DNA of 64,000 bases from Lysinibacillus mangiferihumi. GTDB lineage: Bacteria > Bacillota > Bacilli > Bacillales_A > Planococcaceae. The notes under the pieces are model-generated. The model saw only the letters and a list, made by a program, of their open reading frames with translations. It was not told the origin of the DNA and did not search any database. Made by a program: the position numbers and the translations under genes. Positions 35,554 through 44,734 of this stretch are shown piece after piece. The stretch is from positions 124,001 through 188,000 of the forward strand of contig NZ_PYWM01000003.1 in NCBI RefSeq assembly GCF_003049665.1, in the 5' to 3' direction. Each line of letters begins with the position of its first letter. Positions within the stretch are counted from its first letter, which is position 1.

Positions 35554-35569
35554 TAGATGGTCGTTTTTT
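35541..35569 (+). terminator. terminator overlapping the stop of the YdaG-like gene
   Basis: AAACGACCAT (35541-35550) pairs with ATGGTCGTTT (35557-35566), then T-run. Confidence 0.85.
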
Positions 35570-35801
35570 ATACCGCAAAGTACCTACCATAGTGCACACC
35601 TATAGGAGTCATCGCCTCCGTTCCACTCAAGAACTTTACCGCTAACGGCTTCAAGCGTAAGAACTAGTTTATAATGGTGAGGAAATTATCCTATTGAAGG
35701 CATTGTGACAAGGAAATAGAAGGTGAAACAATCTTCATGACTTGAATCTCCTTCATTATTCATGCATGATAGGTCATAAATGAAAAGGGAGTGTGCTCAA
35801 T

Positions 35802-37547
35802 ATGGTAGAAAAACTACAGCAACTAGCAAATAACATAATCGCATCACAGGGGAAACTAGAGGCGGATTTTATTTTGCGCAATGCCCTTGTTGCCGATGTT
35901 TTTACATTAACTTGGAAAAAGGCCGATGTTGTTGTGAAAAATGGGCAAATTATCGCCCTCGATACCCAAAATCGTTTTACTGCTAATAATGAGGAAGATG
36001 CTGCGGGTCATTATGTAATTCCTGGGTTAATTGATGGGCATATACATATTGAATCTTCTATGCTTACACCAGCTGAATTTAGTCGTGTCCTTGTTCCTCA
36101 TGGTGTTACGACAGTCATCACAGATCCACATGAGATTGCCAATGTCGCAGGTGCAGAAGGTATTCAGTTTATGCTAGATGATGCTAAAAAAGCTGAAATG
36201 GATATTTTCGTTATGTTACCGTCAAGTGTGCCAGGCACTCATTTTGAACATGCAGGTGCAACTTTGACAGCAAAAGATTTAGCACCCTTTATGACCAATG
36301 ACCATGTTCGTGGTCTGGCAGAGGTGATGGATTTTCCTGCTGTGTTAAACGGCGAAGCCAGTATGCTTGAAAAAATCTTGTTAGCCCAACAAGCAAATCT
36401 AGTTGTAGATGGCCATTGTGCAGGCTTAACAAGCGCACAAATTACAGGCTACCGTGTGGCAGGTATTCATACCGACCATGAATGTGTGACAGCGGAAGAG
36501 GCGTTAAACCGTATAGAGCAAGGAATGTACGTATTAATTCGTGAAGGCTCCGCAGCAAAAAATTTACGTGACTTATTACCAGCAGTAAATACAGTAAATG
36601 CCCGCCGATTCGGTTTTTGCACCGATGACAAGTATGTCGATGAATTAATGGATGAAGGTAGCATTAACTTTGACGTGAAAATGGCCATTGCAGAAGGGAT
36701 GGAACCATTGCAAGCCATTCAATTAGCGACCATTAATGTAGCAGAGTGCTATCGATTATACGATCGGGGTGTTTTAGCACCGGGCTATAAAGCAGACTTT
36801 ATAGTAGTAGAAGATATAAAGGAAATGCGTGCAAAAGCGGTCTGGAAAGATGGAATCAAAGTCGCTGAAGATGGTGAAATGTTAACAGCTCGTGCGCAAC
36901 TAAAAGTGCCGGCACATATTCATCAATCTGTACATTTGCCAGCCATGACAACTGATATGCTTGCCATTCCGTTTACAAAAGGCACGACAGCCAATGTTAT
37001 GGAAATTGTCCCTAATCAACTGATTACGAATCATTTGGTAGTAGAGGTGCCTGTCAAAGATGGTGTGTTTGTACCATCTGTAGCGCAGGATTTACTAAAG
37101 CTTGCCGTCATTGAGCGTCATCATCAATTGCATACGACAGGGCTAGGTATCGTGAAAGGCTTCGGTTTGCAAAAAGGAGCGGTTGCAACAACGGTAGCCC
37201 ACGACTCACACAATGCGTTAGTCATTGGAACGAATGATGCAGATATGGTAATGGCCCTCAAGCGTATTCAAGAAATTCAAGGTGGCTTTGTTATTGTGGC
37301 TGACGGTCAAATTCTAGCAGAAATGCCGCTAACAATCGGTGGATTAATGACGGATGTAACGGCAGCTGAAGCTAAAAGCCAATTAGCAAGTCTACACAAT
37401 GCACTCCATGAACTTAATCCTCATTTAGATTTCCATTTTCTTTTAACGTTTTCGTTTGTGGCCCTACCTGTTATTCCAGCCTTAAAGTTAACGGATACAG
37501 GTTTATTCGATGTAACAACGTTCCAACATATTTCAGTAGAGGCATAG
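35802..37547 (+). CDS. ade: adenine deaminase
   Basis: Converts adenine to hypoxanthine and ammonia for purine salvage. The 581-residue amidohydrolase has HIHIESSML (metal-binding HxH, about residues 75-77) after VIPGLIDG, PHEIANVAG, and EVMDFPAVL with the bridging Glu. The C-terminal HDSHNALVIGTND is conserved in AdeC. ATG 35802 follows AAGGGAG by about 10 bp; GTG 35793 is inside that region. The 230-bp upstream stretch has a TATAAT near 35671 but no purine riboswitch that I can see. Confidence 0.95.
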   Translation: MVEKLQQLANNIIASQGKLEADFILRNALVADVFTLTWKKADVVVKNGQIIALDTQNRFTANNEEDAAGHYVIPGLIDGHIHIESSMLTPAEFSRVLVPHGVTTVITDPHEIANVAGAEGIQFMLDDAKKAEMDIFVMLPSSVPGTHFEHAGATLTAKDLAPFMTNDHVRGLAEVMDFPAVLNGEASMLEKILLAQQANLVVDGHCAGLTSAQITGYRVAGIHTDHECVTAEEALNRIEQGMYVLIREGSAAKNLRDLLPAVNTVNARRFGFCTDDKYVDELMDEGSINFDVKMAIAEGMEPLQAIQLATINVAECYRLYDRGVLAPGYKADFIVVEDIKEMRAKAVWKDGIKVAEDGEMLTARAQLKVPAHIHQSVHLPAMTTDMLAIPFTKGTTANVMEIVPNQLITNHLVVEVPVKDGVFVPSVAQDLLKLAVIERHHQLHTTGLGIVKGFGLQKGAVATTVAHDSHNALVIGTNDADMVMALKRIQEIQGGFVIVADGQILAEMPLTIGGLMTDVTAAEAKSQLASLHNALHELNPHLDFHFLLTFSFVALPVIPALKLTDTGLFDVTTFQHISVEA

Positions 37548-37551
37548 CCAT

Positions 37552-37592
37552 AACAAACGACCTGAAAGCATCATGCATTCAGGTCGTTTGTT
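37552..37592. terminator. bidirectional terminator
   Basis: Perfect 15-bp stem AACAAACGACCTGAA / TTCAGGTCGTTTGTT with an 11-nt loop between converging ade and the FMN reductase gene. Confidence 0.9.
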
Positions 37593-38149
37593 CATTTGGA
37601 GGTGATGCGGGCTCGAATCTGTTTATTTAGCAATGTTGCCTGTGTCAGAGCTAACGCATCATGTGCTATATCACCAGGTTTATTGGCCTTTCCGATAATG
37701 TATGATGAAAAAGGCATATTTAAAAAGTTAAAAATATAGTGGAATTGTTGAATCATCGGTAAGCCTTTTATTCGTGGATCATCGCCACCAACAGCAAGCA
37801 CAATTGCTTCTGTTGTCTGGAGCTGTTCTTTCAACTGTGGAAAACGCTCATCACGAATGGCATGACTTAGACGGTCAATTACATTTTTCATGATTCCAGA
37901 CATGCTATACCAATAAATCGGTGTAGCAAAAAGAACGATATCACTTGTCAATAATGCTTGAATAACATGGTCGTAATCATCATCTACATACTGAAAGCCT
38001 TGTGCTTCATGGCGTAAATCATGAATGGGCACAATATTCAAGTCCTTTAAATATAACTTTTCATGGGAGATCCCTTCTAATACATAGTTGGCAAGTTCCT
38101 CACTATTGCTGTGTTGTCTTGAGCTACCAAACAAAGCGGTAATGCGCAT
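37592..38149 (-). CDS. NADPH-dependent FMN reductase / flavodoxin-fold protein
   Basis: A 185-residue flavodoxin-fold protein. The phosphate-binding loop is FGSSRQHSNSEELA near residues 6-19, and TPIYWYSMSGIMKNVIDRLS is the conserved WrbA/SsuE-like second flavin loop. GGDDPRIKGLP occupies the third loop. It probably reduces FMN or quinones with NAD(P)H. ATG 38149 follows GGAGGAAT. Monocistronic. Confidence 0.87.
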   Translation of the reverse strand: MRITALFGSSRQHSNSEELANYVLEGISHEKLYLKDLNIVPIHDLRHEAQGFQYVDDDYDHVIQALLTSDIVLFATPIYWYSMSGIMKNVIDRLSHAIRDERFPQLKEQLQTTEAIVLAVGGDDPRIKGLPMIQQFHYIFNFLNMPFSSYIIGKANKPGDIAHDALALTQATLLNKQIRARITSK

Positions 38150-38235
38150 ATTATTCCTCCTCAAATCAAATTAAGCATAGTGTATGCTACTTCTACCTAT
38201 CGTATTTTCATTGGACATTAGTGTTCCGCCTTTGT

Positions 38236-39261
38236 TTATTGCTTTTTTAATGTGCCTGAAAAGTTCGTTCCTTCATCATGTGCAAATCGGCAATCTACTT
38301 CAATAATTTTAAGTGCATTTTTAAGTTGTTCAAATTCAAGCACACAGCGGTTCCCATCGTCTGATTTGTTCATGATAGCCTTTGTGCTAGACGTGATGGT
38401 AGCTGTACCTTCTACGCTACCAGACTGTTGTCCATCGCTTGCTGTCAAAGAAATGTTGAAGCTCTTGCTTGTAGCATTTGAAATAATAGCATCACGGCGA
38501 TTAAAATCAGTCGCTCCTTTGCCCCATTTATAATAATACGTATACGTCCCTTCCCATGCACTGTTAGATGGTGCTACTTGTTGCATCGATTTATCGAGTT
38601 GCTTTTGCCCATTAACCGCTCGTGCATTTAATGAAACGTTACTTTGGTTTTCGTGAATGTTTTGTGCATCATCAGAAATCGTATAAAAATTCCTTGAATC
38701 CATGCGGTGAAGCAATGTCACAACTTGCGCGCGTGTCATTTGGTTTGCAACGCCAAAAAACTTTTGTAAATCACGATTTTCATACTTGGGGTTTTGTCCA
38801 GTGGAAATATAGGAATCAAGTAAAAATTGAATGGATTCATTAAGACCGCGTTTGCCCTCTGCAAGGTGGGTGATTGCTTGTGCAACGACACCACGTTTTA
38901 TTGCTGTTGCTCGAATATTGTTATGAAAATACCCGTTGAGCGGTACACCGTAACTAGCTAGACGATTATAATACTCATCTGCCCAGTTCCCAGCAGTAGT
39001 CTGCTTTTTTAACTCATCATATGGGGACTCTAGTTCGTAATAATTAGCAAGTAACTTTGCAAATTGTTGCTCCGTAATGGTTGCATTCGGCTTGAAGGTA
39101 CCGTCCGCATAGCCATCGATAATGTCATATTCTTCTGCCCACAAAACCGCCTCGTAAGCAAAATGGTCTTCCGTTACATCTGAAAAACCGGCTGCCTCCA
39201 CTTTGTAGTTCCCAGCAACGATAAGTAATGAAAGCAATAATATACACACTAATTGTTTCAT
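38236..39261 (-). CDS. secreted SLH-domain surface protein with a C-terminal beta domain
   Basis: A 341-residue exported protein. Signal peptide about 1-23 (ending KVEA-AGFSD). The first SLH repeat is clear (FSDVTEDHFAYEAVLWAEEY, DGTFKPNATITEQQFAKLL, about 25-75). Two weaker ones follow up to about 190 (NQMTRAQVVTLLHRM). Residues about 235-341 form a separate domain beginning WEGTYTYYYKWGKG with SLTASDGQQSGSVEGTATI, resembling small lipocalin-like or ligand-binding barrels. ATG 39261 fits AAAGGA at 9 bp. Wall-attached by its SLH repeats. Confidence 0.83.
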   Translation of the reverse strand: MKQLVCILLLSLLIVAGNYKVEAAGFSDVTEDHFAYEAVLWAEEYDIIDGYADGTFKPNATITEQQFAKLLANYYELESPYDELKKQTTAGNWADEYYNRLASYGVPLNGYFHNNIRATAIKRGVVAQAITHLAEGKRGLNESIQFLLDSYISTGQNPKYENRDLQKFFGVANQMTRAQVVTLLHRMDSRNFYTISDDAQNIHENQSNVSLNARAVNGQKQLDKSMQQVAPSNSAWEGTYTYYYKWGKGATDFNRRDAIISNATSKSFNISLTASDGQQSGSVEGTATITSSTKAIMNKSDDGNRCVLEFEQLKNALKIIEVDCRFAHDEGTNFSGTLKKQ

Positions 39262-39267
39262 TATCAT

Positions 39268-39640
39268 ACTTCCTTTCTAGCTGTAATTATATTTAGTTTG
39301 CAGGATATAGATGGAAACTGCAAATGTTTCTATCAAATAATTCAAGATCATGTCAATTTTACTAGTGAATATGATGGGCTACATTGTACGAACGATATAA
39401 CGGAAGATATCAGCGATTTTCAACTATAGCTTTTACACCGTTACAACTGGATAGCCATCTCTAATTTTTATAAAACAATGCACAAAAAGTAAAGGTGATT
39501 TATGATGGGCGCATAAAAAATGTGTGCAAGAAAAAAATTTTTTAAAAGAAATTTTTATAAAACAGTTGAAATTTCTTTTCATTAAGCATATATTTTTCCT
39601 AAGGGAAACAAAATATCGCAAACGAAAGAAGAGTGACTGT
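39268..39640. other. intergenic, no clear gene
   Basis: 373 bp upstream of the small membrane-protein ORF. A 44-codon frame at about 39296-39427 (CFYQIIQDHVNFTSEYDGLH) is open but without a ribosome site. The rest is very A/T-rich. No terminator or riboswitch is recognised. Confidence 0.4.
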
Positions 39641-39805
39641 ATGAAAGAGTTAGATGATTTGAAACTAACAATTCTTCCGCTAGGCATACTAGTGTTTTTG
39701 ACGATGTTATGGAAAATGACCCAATCAGTTGGTGTAGCGATTTCAATCATTATATTTTGGATGGGCTGGAAACAGCTTATGAAAAAATTCATGATAAATA
39801 ATTAA
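39641..39805 (+). CDS. small membrane protein
   Basis: A 54-residue frame with two hydrophobic stretches (LTILPLGILVFLTMLW and VGVAISIIIFWMGW) between charged ends. A modest ribosome site (GAAGAGTGA) lies before ATG 39641. The composition is right for a real membrane miniprotein. No family recognised and no operon partner. Confidence 0.45.
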   Translation: MKELDDLKLTILPLGILVFLTMLWKMTQSVGVAISIIIFWMGWKQLMKKFMINN

Positions 39806-40479
39806 TACGCCATACAAAGCGGCGTGATTAGAAAAAAGATGAAATACACATCTGTCCAAACGGAAAATGGAGAAATGTTTACGCAAGTTGCTGCGAAAGC
39901 GTCTCTCGAAAATTATAAAAAGTATAAGGAGGGAAACCGTTTCGTCAAAACAAGCAACATTATAAAACAACTCATAGTAATACGTTTACTTCCATGTAAT
40001 TAAACGAATAACCGCATCATCATCTTCAGCAGAAAACGACTAAGAGTGGGAAAATTAAGCCATCGATTAAAGTTGCAGTTGAACAAGAGGCTGATAAAAA
40101 ATAGACATCTTTCGCAAGGCATTGGGCAACAGAAGCTGTGTGAAATTCAAAAGACAATAGCAATTAAATGCACACAATATTTTTTGATAGAAACAGTTAA
40201 GTGTTATCCTTCTTTAGAAATTTGCAGTGGCAAGCTCATAAAAAAGCATCCACAATGGAAAGAATCTATCAATGTGATGGGGTAAGCGTGGACTCATACC
40301 GGCTTCCCAATTAGCTTTACCGTTAGTCGATTAATCGCACATTATACGGTTAAAATGTAGGATTCGTTGCACCACAATGCTAATAAAGATAGTAGCTTCG
40401 GCAAAATCTCAGGCTCGATGGTGCAAGAAGTAAACGAAACGCTATAGCGTTTTATAAGGTTTTGACGACGGTAATGGTA
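39806..40479. other. decayed stretch upstream of mntABCD
   Basis: About 670 bp without an intact gene. A 54-codon frame at 39839-40003 (MKYTSVQTENGEMFTQVAAK) lacks a ribosome site. Then a broken frame reads IKPSIKVAVEQEADKK, a stop, and FARHWATEAV. Later WTHTGFPISFTVSRLIAHYT, a stop, and FGKISGSMVQEVNETL appear in one frame. This pattern of protein-like pieces with stops suggests an old pseudogene. The parent gene is not recognised. The 16-bp palindrome AAACGCTATAGCGTTT (40437-40452) lies at its end, just before mntA. Confidence 0.45.
40437..40452. promoter_or_regulatory. 16-bp perfect palindrome before mntA
   Basis: AAACGCTATAGCGTTT lies 27 bp before the likely mntA ATG. It is a possible operator. 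It does not resemble the MntR box (TTTGCCTTAAGGAAA) or a Zur box. Confidence 0.35.
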
Positions 40480-41394
40480 ATGAAACGTTTTTTAGGTGTA
40501 ATGGTTTTAATGATGTTACTTTTCGGTTGTAGCGCAGAAAATAGCGCAACGGAAAAAAAAGAAGGAGTCGTTGTTGCAACAACGGGGCATATTGCCGATG
40601 TGATTAAAGAAATTGGCGGTGACCATTTAACTGTTTCGGCATTGATGGGGCCTGGTGTAGATCCACATTTATATAAAGCAACACAGAGCGATTTATCGAA
40701 GTTAGAAAACGCCGAAGTTATTTTTTATAACGGTCTACAATTAGAAGGACAAATGCTCGATATCTTTGATCAAATGTCCAAAGATAAAACTGTGCTAGCT
40801 GTTGGGGATAGGTTAGATAAAGCAAAGCTACTCGATAGTGAAGATGAAGGGCTTCTACATGATCCGCATATTTGGTTTAACATTGACTTATGGAAACAAG
40901 TTGTGGATGCTGTAACGAAAACGCTTGTAGCAGAATATCCAGCGTTTAAAGATGACTTTAAAGCAAATGAAAAAACGTATTTGGAAAAATTAGATGAACT
41001 ACAAGCGTACGCTAAAAAGCGCATTAGTGAAGTGCCAGATAAGCAACGAATATTAGTAACAGCACATGATGCATTCAACTATTTCGGAGAGAGCCAAGGA
41101 TTTGAAGTTCGCGGCTTACAGGGGCTAAGTACAGAAGCTGAATATGGTGTGAAAGACGTTCAAGAAATGGTGGACTTTTTAGTAGATAACAAAATTAAAG
41201 CGATTTTTGTAGAGTCAAGTGTTTCCGATAAAGCGATGAAAGCTGTTATTGAAGGGGCAAAACAAAAAGGGCATGAAGTTGCCATCGGTGGCGAATTATT
41301 CTCAGATGCAATGGGCGCTGAAGGAACAGAAGAAGGCACATACGTTGGGATGTATCAACATAACATCGACACTATTGTCGATGCATTAAAGTAG
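40480..41394 (+). CDS. mntA: manganese (metal) ABC transporter substrate-binding lipoprotein MntA/TroA
   Basis: A cluster A-I metal-binding protein of about 304 residues. The signal peptide ends in lipobox LLFGC (Cys 17). Metal ligands are visible: His in GPGVDPHLYKAT, His in LLHDPHIWF, Glu in FVESSVSDK and Asp in GGELFSDAMG. The line HDAFNYFGESQGFEVRGLQG and the ending EGTYVGMYQHNIDTIV match TroA/MntA closely. The start is uncertain: ATG 40480 gives a normal signal peptide but a weak ribosome site; TTG 40462 is an alternative. First gene of mntABCD. Confidence 0.88.
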   Translation: MKRFLGVMVLMMLLFGCSAENSATEKKEGVVVATTGHIADVIKEIGGDHLTVSALMGPGVDPHLYKATQSDLSKLENAEVIFYNGLQLEGQMLDIFDQMSKDKTVLAVGDRLDKAKLLDSEDEGLLHDPHIWFNIDLWKQVVDAVTKTLVAEYPAFKDDFKANEKTYLEKLDELQAYAKKRISEVPDKQRILVTAHDAFNYFGESQGFEVRGLQGLSTEAEYGVKDVQEMVDFLVDNKIKAIFVESSVSDKAMKAVIEGAKQKGHEVAIGGELFSDAMGAEGTEEGTYVGMYQHNIDTIVDALK

Positions 41395-41402
41395 GTGAAA
41401 AA

Positions 41403-42152
41403 ATGAATGCATTAACTGTAGAAAATTTATCGGTTGCTTATGATAAGAAAACCGTTTTAGAAAATGCCAACGTCACAGTGCCTAGCGGTCGGCTTACAGC
41501 AATTATTGGGCCAAATGGAGCGGGAAAATCGACGTTCTTAAAAGCGATATTAAATCAATTACCAAACAAGGTAGGAAAAGTAGAGATACTAGGAAAGCTA
41601 TTCGATCCAAAAAGTTTAGTCGTGGGATACGTCCCACAGCGCAATGCCGTTGATTGGGATTTCCCGACGAATGCACTAGATATTGTGCTAATGGGAAGAT
41701 ACGGACATACTGGATTGTTTAAAAGACCATCTAAACAAGATAAGCTTTTAGCAAAGCAAGCTTTGGAAAGTGTAGGCATGCAAGATTTTGCACAGCGTTC
41801 CATTGGTCAATTATCAGGAGGTCAACAGCAACGTGTATTTTTAGCACGGGCTTTAGCACAAAATGCTAATATCTATTTCTTAGATGAGCCATTTGCTGGT
41901 GTTGATGCCGCTACTGAAAAAACAATTATTGATATTTTAAAAAGCTTAAGGGAACAAGGAAAAAGTATATTTGTCGTTCATCATGATTTACAAACAGTAA
42001 AAGAATATTTTGACTACACAATTTTATTAAATAAAACGATATTAGCATCCGGTGCAACGGAAGAAGTTTTTACACCAGAACAATTACAAAAAACATACGG
42101 TGGCAAACTATTCATGATGCAAGACATGTTAGGAGCGAACAGCCTATGTTAA
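41403..42152 (+). CDS. mntB: manganese ABC transporter ATP-binding protein
   Basis: A 249-residue ATPase. Walker A GPNGAGKST (about 36-44), Q-loop VGYVPQRNAVDWDFP typical of Mn/Zn importers, signature LSGGQQQR, Walker B IYFLDEPFAGVD and H-loop VVHHDLQ. It lies 8 bp after mntA with AGGTGAA as ribosome site and overlaps mntC by 7 bp. Confidence 0.92.
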   Translation: MNALTVENLSVAYDKKTVLENANVTVPSGRLTAIIGPNGAGKSTFLKAILNQLPNKVGKVEILGKLFDPKSLVVGYVPQRNAVDWDFPTNALDIVLMGRYGHTGLFKRPSKQDKLLAKQALESVGMQDFAQRSIGQLSGGQQQRVFLARALAQNANIYFLDEPFAGVDAATEKTIIDILKSLREQGKSIFVVHHDLQTVKEYFDYTILLNKTILASGATEEVFTPEQLQKTYGGKLFMMQDMLGANSLC

Positions 42153-43018
42153 CGGGAAACTTGCTTTGGGTATTAATGGGTACGATGTTGCTTGGGATTG
42201 CTGCTGGAATAACAGGTACTTTTTCCTTTCTTCAAAAACAAAGTTTAGTGGGTGATGCTGCAGCACATGCAGCATTACCTGGCATTGCCTTAGCATTTTT
42301 ATTAACAGGGCAAAAAGATTTACCTATATTAATGCTTGGGGCAGGTATAACATCAGCTTTGTCTGTCTACTGTATCCAATGGATTGTTTCATTTTCGAAA
42401 ATGAAAGCAGATGCTGCTATTGGTTTAGTGCTAACGGTATTTTTCGGGGTAGGCGTTGTATTTTTAACGGTTGTCAATCATAGCCCGTTAGGAAATCAGA
42501 GTGGCCTTAACAATTTTATTTTTGGTAAAGCGGCAACGATGACAAAAGCGGATTTAACATGGCTGTTTTTAAGTGCAACAATTATTATAATAGTTAGTTT
42601 GTTATTTTATAAGGAATGGAAACTATTAATCTTTGATCCCATGTATGCAAAGGGGATAGGCTTACCGATTGAAGCGTTAAAGGCGACGTTAACCGTTTTG
42701 ATTGTAATGACAATTGTAACGGGCATTCAATCAGTCGGTGTTATTTTAATGTCAGCGTTGTTAATCATTCCTGCTGTTAGTGCCAAATTATGGACAAGGA
42801 AGTTAAGTTCAATGCTTGTAGTTAGTGCAGTAATAGGTGGTGTGTCAGGGATTGTTGGAACCTTTATTAGTTCTACGCGTACAGGCTTATCAACAGGACC
42901 TTTAATTGTTTTAGTAGCTGCTGCCATTTTCTTTTTATCTTATTTATTTAGTCCAGCAGGGCAAATGTATAAGTACTTTAGAAAAAAACAGTTTCGAAAG
43001 CAAGGTGAAGTAGGATGA
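42146..43018 (+). CDS. mntC: manganese ABC transporter permease MntC
   Basis: A 290-residue ABC-3 family permease with eight or so membrane segments. FLQKQSLVGDAAAHAALPGIALAF is the conserved coupling region. GIQSVGVILMSALLIIPA is the second family motif. A basic tail ends the protein. One of two permeases, as in B. subtilis mntABCD and Treponema troABCD. The start lies inside the end of mntB; the stop overlaps the mntD start. Confidence 0.9.
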   Translation: MLTGNLLWVLMGTMLLGIAAGITGTFSFLQKQSLVGDAAAHAALPGIALAFLLTGQKDLPILMLGAGITSALSVYCIQWIVSFSKMKADAAIGLVLTVFFGVGVVFLTVVNHSPLGNQSGLNNFIFGKAATMTKADLTWLFLSATIIIIVSLLFYKEWKLLIFDPMYAKGIGLPIEALKATLTVLIVMTIVTGIQSVGVILMSALLIIPAVSAKLWTRKLSSMLVVSAVIGGVSGIVGTFISSTRTGLSTGPLIVLVAAAIFFLSYLFSPAGQMYKYFRKKQFRKQGEVG

Positions 43019-43884
43019 TTGAATTATGGGTCATTATCACAGGTCTTCTGGTTGGTATTACATGTGGGATGGCTGGCGTCTTTTTAATATTACGTAAAAT
43101 GTCGATGATCGCAGATGCTATTAGCCATACGGTGCTGTTTGGGATTGTGATGGCATTTATCATTACGCAAACATTAAACGGATTTTGGATGCTATTAGGT
43201 GCAGCGGTTGCTGGCATTTTAACGGCATACTTAGTGCAGTTATTACATTCTTCAGGTATACAGCAAGATGCTGCAATAGGTGTTGTCTTTACGACGTTAT
43301 TTGCTGCAGGTGTTCTGCTAATTACATTGTTTGCTAGCCATGTGCATTTAGATGTTGAGCATATCTTAATGGGCGAAATCGCATTTGTTCCTTGGGATAA
43401 ATGGACGTTCTTTGCCATAACAATGCCAAAAGCTGTCTGGATACTATTGCTTGTATTATTGATTAATATAGGGTTCCTATTATTATTCTTTAAGGAAATG
43501 AAGCTTGCAACCTTTGATAGCCTTTATGCAGCGTCCATTGGTGTGCCAATACTTTTCTTACATTATGGTTTTATGACGTCCATTTCTTTTACAACTGTTG
43601 CAGCATTTGATAGTGTTGGGGCAATTTTAGTAGTGGCGATGTTAATCGGGCCTGCTGCCACAGCCAATTTAATTAGTAAATCAATTAAACAGATGTTCTT
43701 ATTCAGTATGTTATATGGAGGGGCAGCGGCGATTATTGGCTATTATTTGGCTAAATTTTGGGACACGTCCATTGCAGGCATGATGGCTACGGCGGTCGGT
43801 CTATTATTTATCATGACGTTATGCGCTCAAAAATTTATGGACTATAAACGAAAAGCACTTGTTAGTAAATTAGAAGGGGTTTAA
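43015..43884 (+). CDS. mntD: manganese ABC transporter permease MntD
   Basis: A 289-residue ABC-3 family permease, partner of MntC. LRKMSMIADAISHTVLFGIVMAF and AFDSVGAILVVAMLIGPAATA are the two family motifs. ATG 43015 shares bases with the mntC stop (ATGA). Last gene of the operon. A hairpin terminator follows at 43959. Mn import here complements Mn export by the riboswitch-controlled TerC protein at 12.7 kb. Confidence 0.9.
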   Translation: MIELWVIITGLLVGITCGMAGVFLILRKMSMIADAISHTVLFGIVMAFIITQTLNGFWMLLGAAVAGILTAYLVQLLHSSGIQQDAAIGVVFTTLFAAGVLLITLFASHVHLDVEHILMGEIAFVPWDKWTFFAITMPKAVWILLLVLLINIGFLLLFFKEMKLATFDSLYAASIGVPILFLHYGFMTSISFTTVAAFDSVGAILVVAMLIGPAATANLISKSIKQMFLFSMLYGGAAAIIGYYLAKFWDTSIAGMMATAVGLLFIMTLCAQKFMDYKRKALVSKLEGV

Positions 43885-43958
43885 AGTGTAGGTGCTGTTT
43901 GACCCCGAATTTTGACATATGTTAAGGGATAGTCACTTTAGATAGTAAAAAAATGAGG

Positions 43959-43992
43959 AAGAGATGGGGCTTTTAAAACCCATCTCTTTATT
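43959..43992 (+). terminator. terminator after mntABCD
   Basis: AAGAGATGGG (43959-43968) pairs with CCCATCTCTT (43979-43988), followed by TATTTTG. Confidence 0.8.
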
Positions 43993-44131
43993 TTGTTTTA
44001 CAGTGTAGTAACACATCTGTATGCTAGCAAGCCCGCTAATTACTATAAAAAAGCACATTTCATCCTTTAGCACGATTTTCCCTTTTTCAAAAAATAGTAT
44101 ACTTTTGTCATTATTCATAAGGGGAGAACAC

Positions 44132-44590
44132 ATGATAAAAGGATTATATGAAGCACATTTACCCGTTAGCGATTTACAACAATCCATTATATTTTACGAA
44201 AAGCTAGGGCTTGAATTAGCTTATGTGCAACAGCAATTCGCCTTTTTCTGGATTGTCAAAGGACAAAGTTGGATAGGTTTGTGGGAATGTAAGGAAGAGA
44301 AATTAGACTACCATCCGTCTATCCGACATCTCGCTTTTAAAATAGACGAAGAGGATGTAAGACGAGTGAAACAATGGTTACAATCCATTGGCATTGAAAT
44401 ACGAACAGCATTTGGCTTTACGCCCTCACAACAGCCGCTCGTCTTACCCAATCATCCACATGCCCATGCGGCAATCTATTTTGCCGATCCAGATGGCAAT
44501 TCTATTGAGCTAATTACGCCATTAAGATTGGATGTTGCTGAAGAATTTCCAATGATGTCTTTAGCAACATGGTACAACAGGGATAAGTAG
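44132..44590 (+). CDS. VOC-family (glyoxalase-like) protein
   Basis: A 152-residue vicinal-oxygen-chelate fold protein. AHLPVSDLQQSIIFYEKLGLEL opens the first beta-alpha-beta unit, and AAIYFADPDGNSIELITPL closes the second with the usual metal Glu. His in EAHLPV and RHLAFKI could bind metal. Similar proteins include fosfomycin-thiol transferases and dioxygenases; function here is open. ATG 44132 follows AAGGGGAG. The longer frame to 44021 has no site. Confidence 0.82.
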   Translation: MIKGLYEAHLPVSDLQQSIIFYEKLGLELAYVQQQFAFFWIVKGQSWIGLWECKEEKLDYHPSIRHLAFKIDEEDVRRVKQWLQSIGIEIRTAFGFTPSQQPLVLPNHPHAHAAIYFADPDGNSIELITPLRLDVAEEFPMMSLATWYNRDK

Positions 44591-44734
44591 CGAAAGTGAT
44601 ACATAAATCAAGAATAAAGGAGTTTGCACACGTCGATAAAATACCAGATTTGTAAAATTATATGTACGATTATTTATAATTTTGTTACGATGGATGTTAT
44701 AAAAATTTAATATTGGGCAACGAGGGGAGACAGC

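Noticed and set aside
35570..35801. Purine riboswitch before ade
   Set aside because: No conserved loop-loop or core motifs of the purine aptamer; only a weak promoter and degenerate repeat-like DNA.
40380..40479. MntR or Zur box before mntA
   Set aside because: No match to either consensus; only the AAACGCTATAGCGTTT palindrome, whose binder is unknown.
43885..43958. IS end after mntD
   Set aside because: TTTGACCCCGAATTTTGACA near 43898 resembles an IS terminus, but no partner repeat or transposase piece is nearby.
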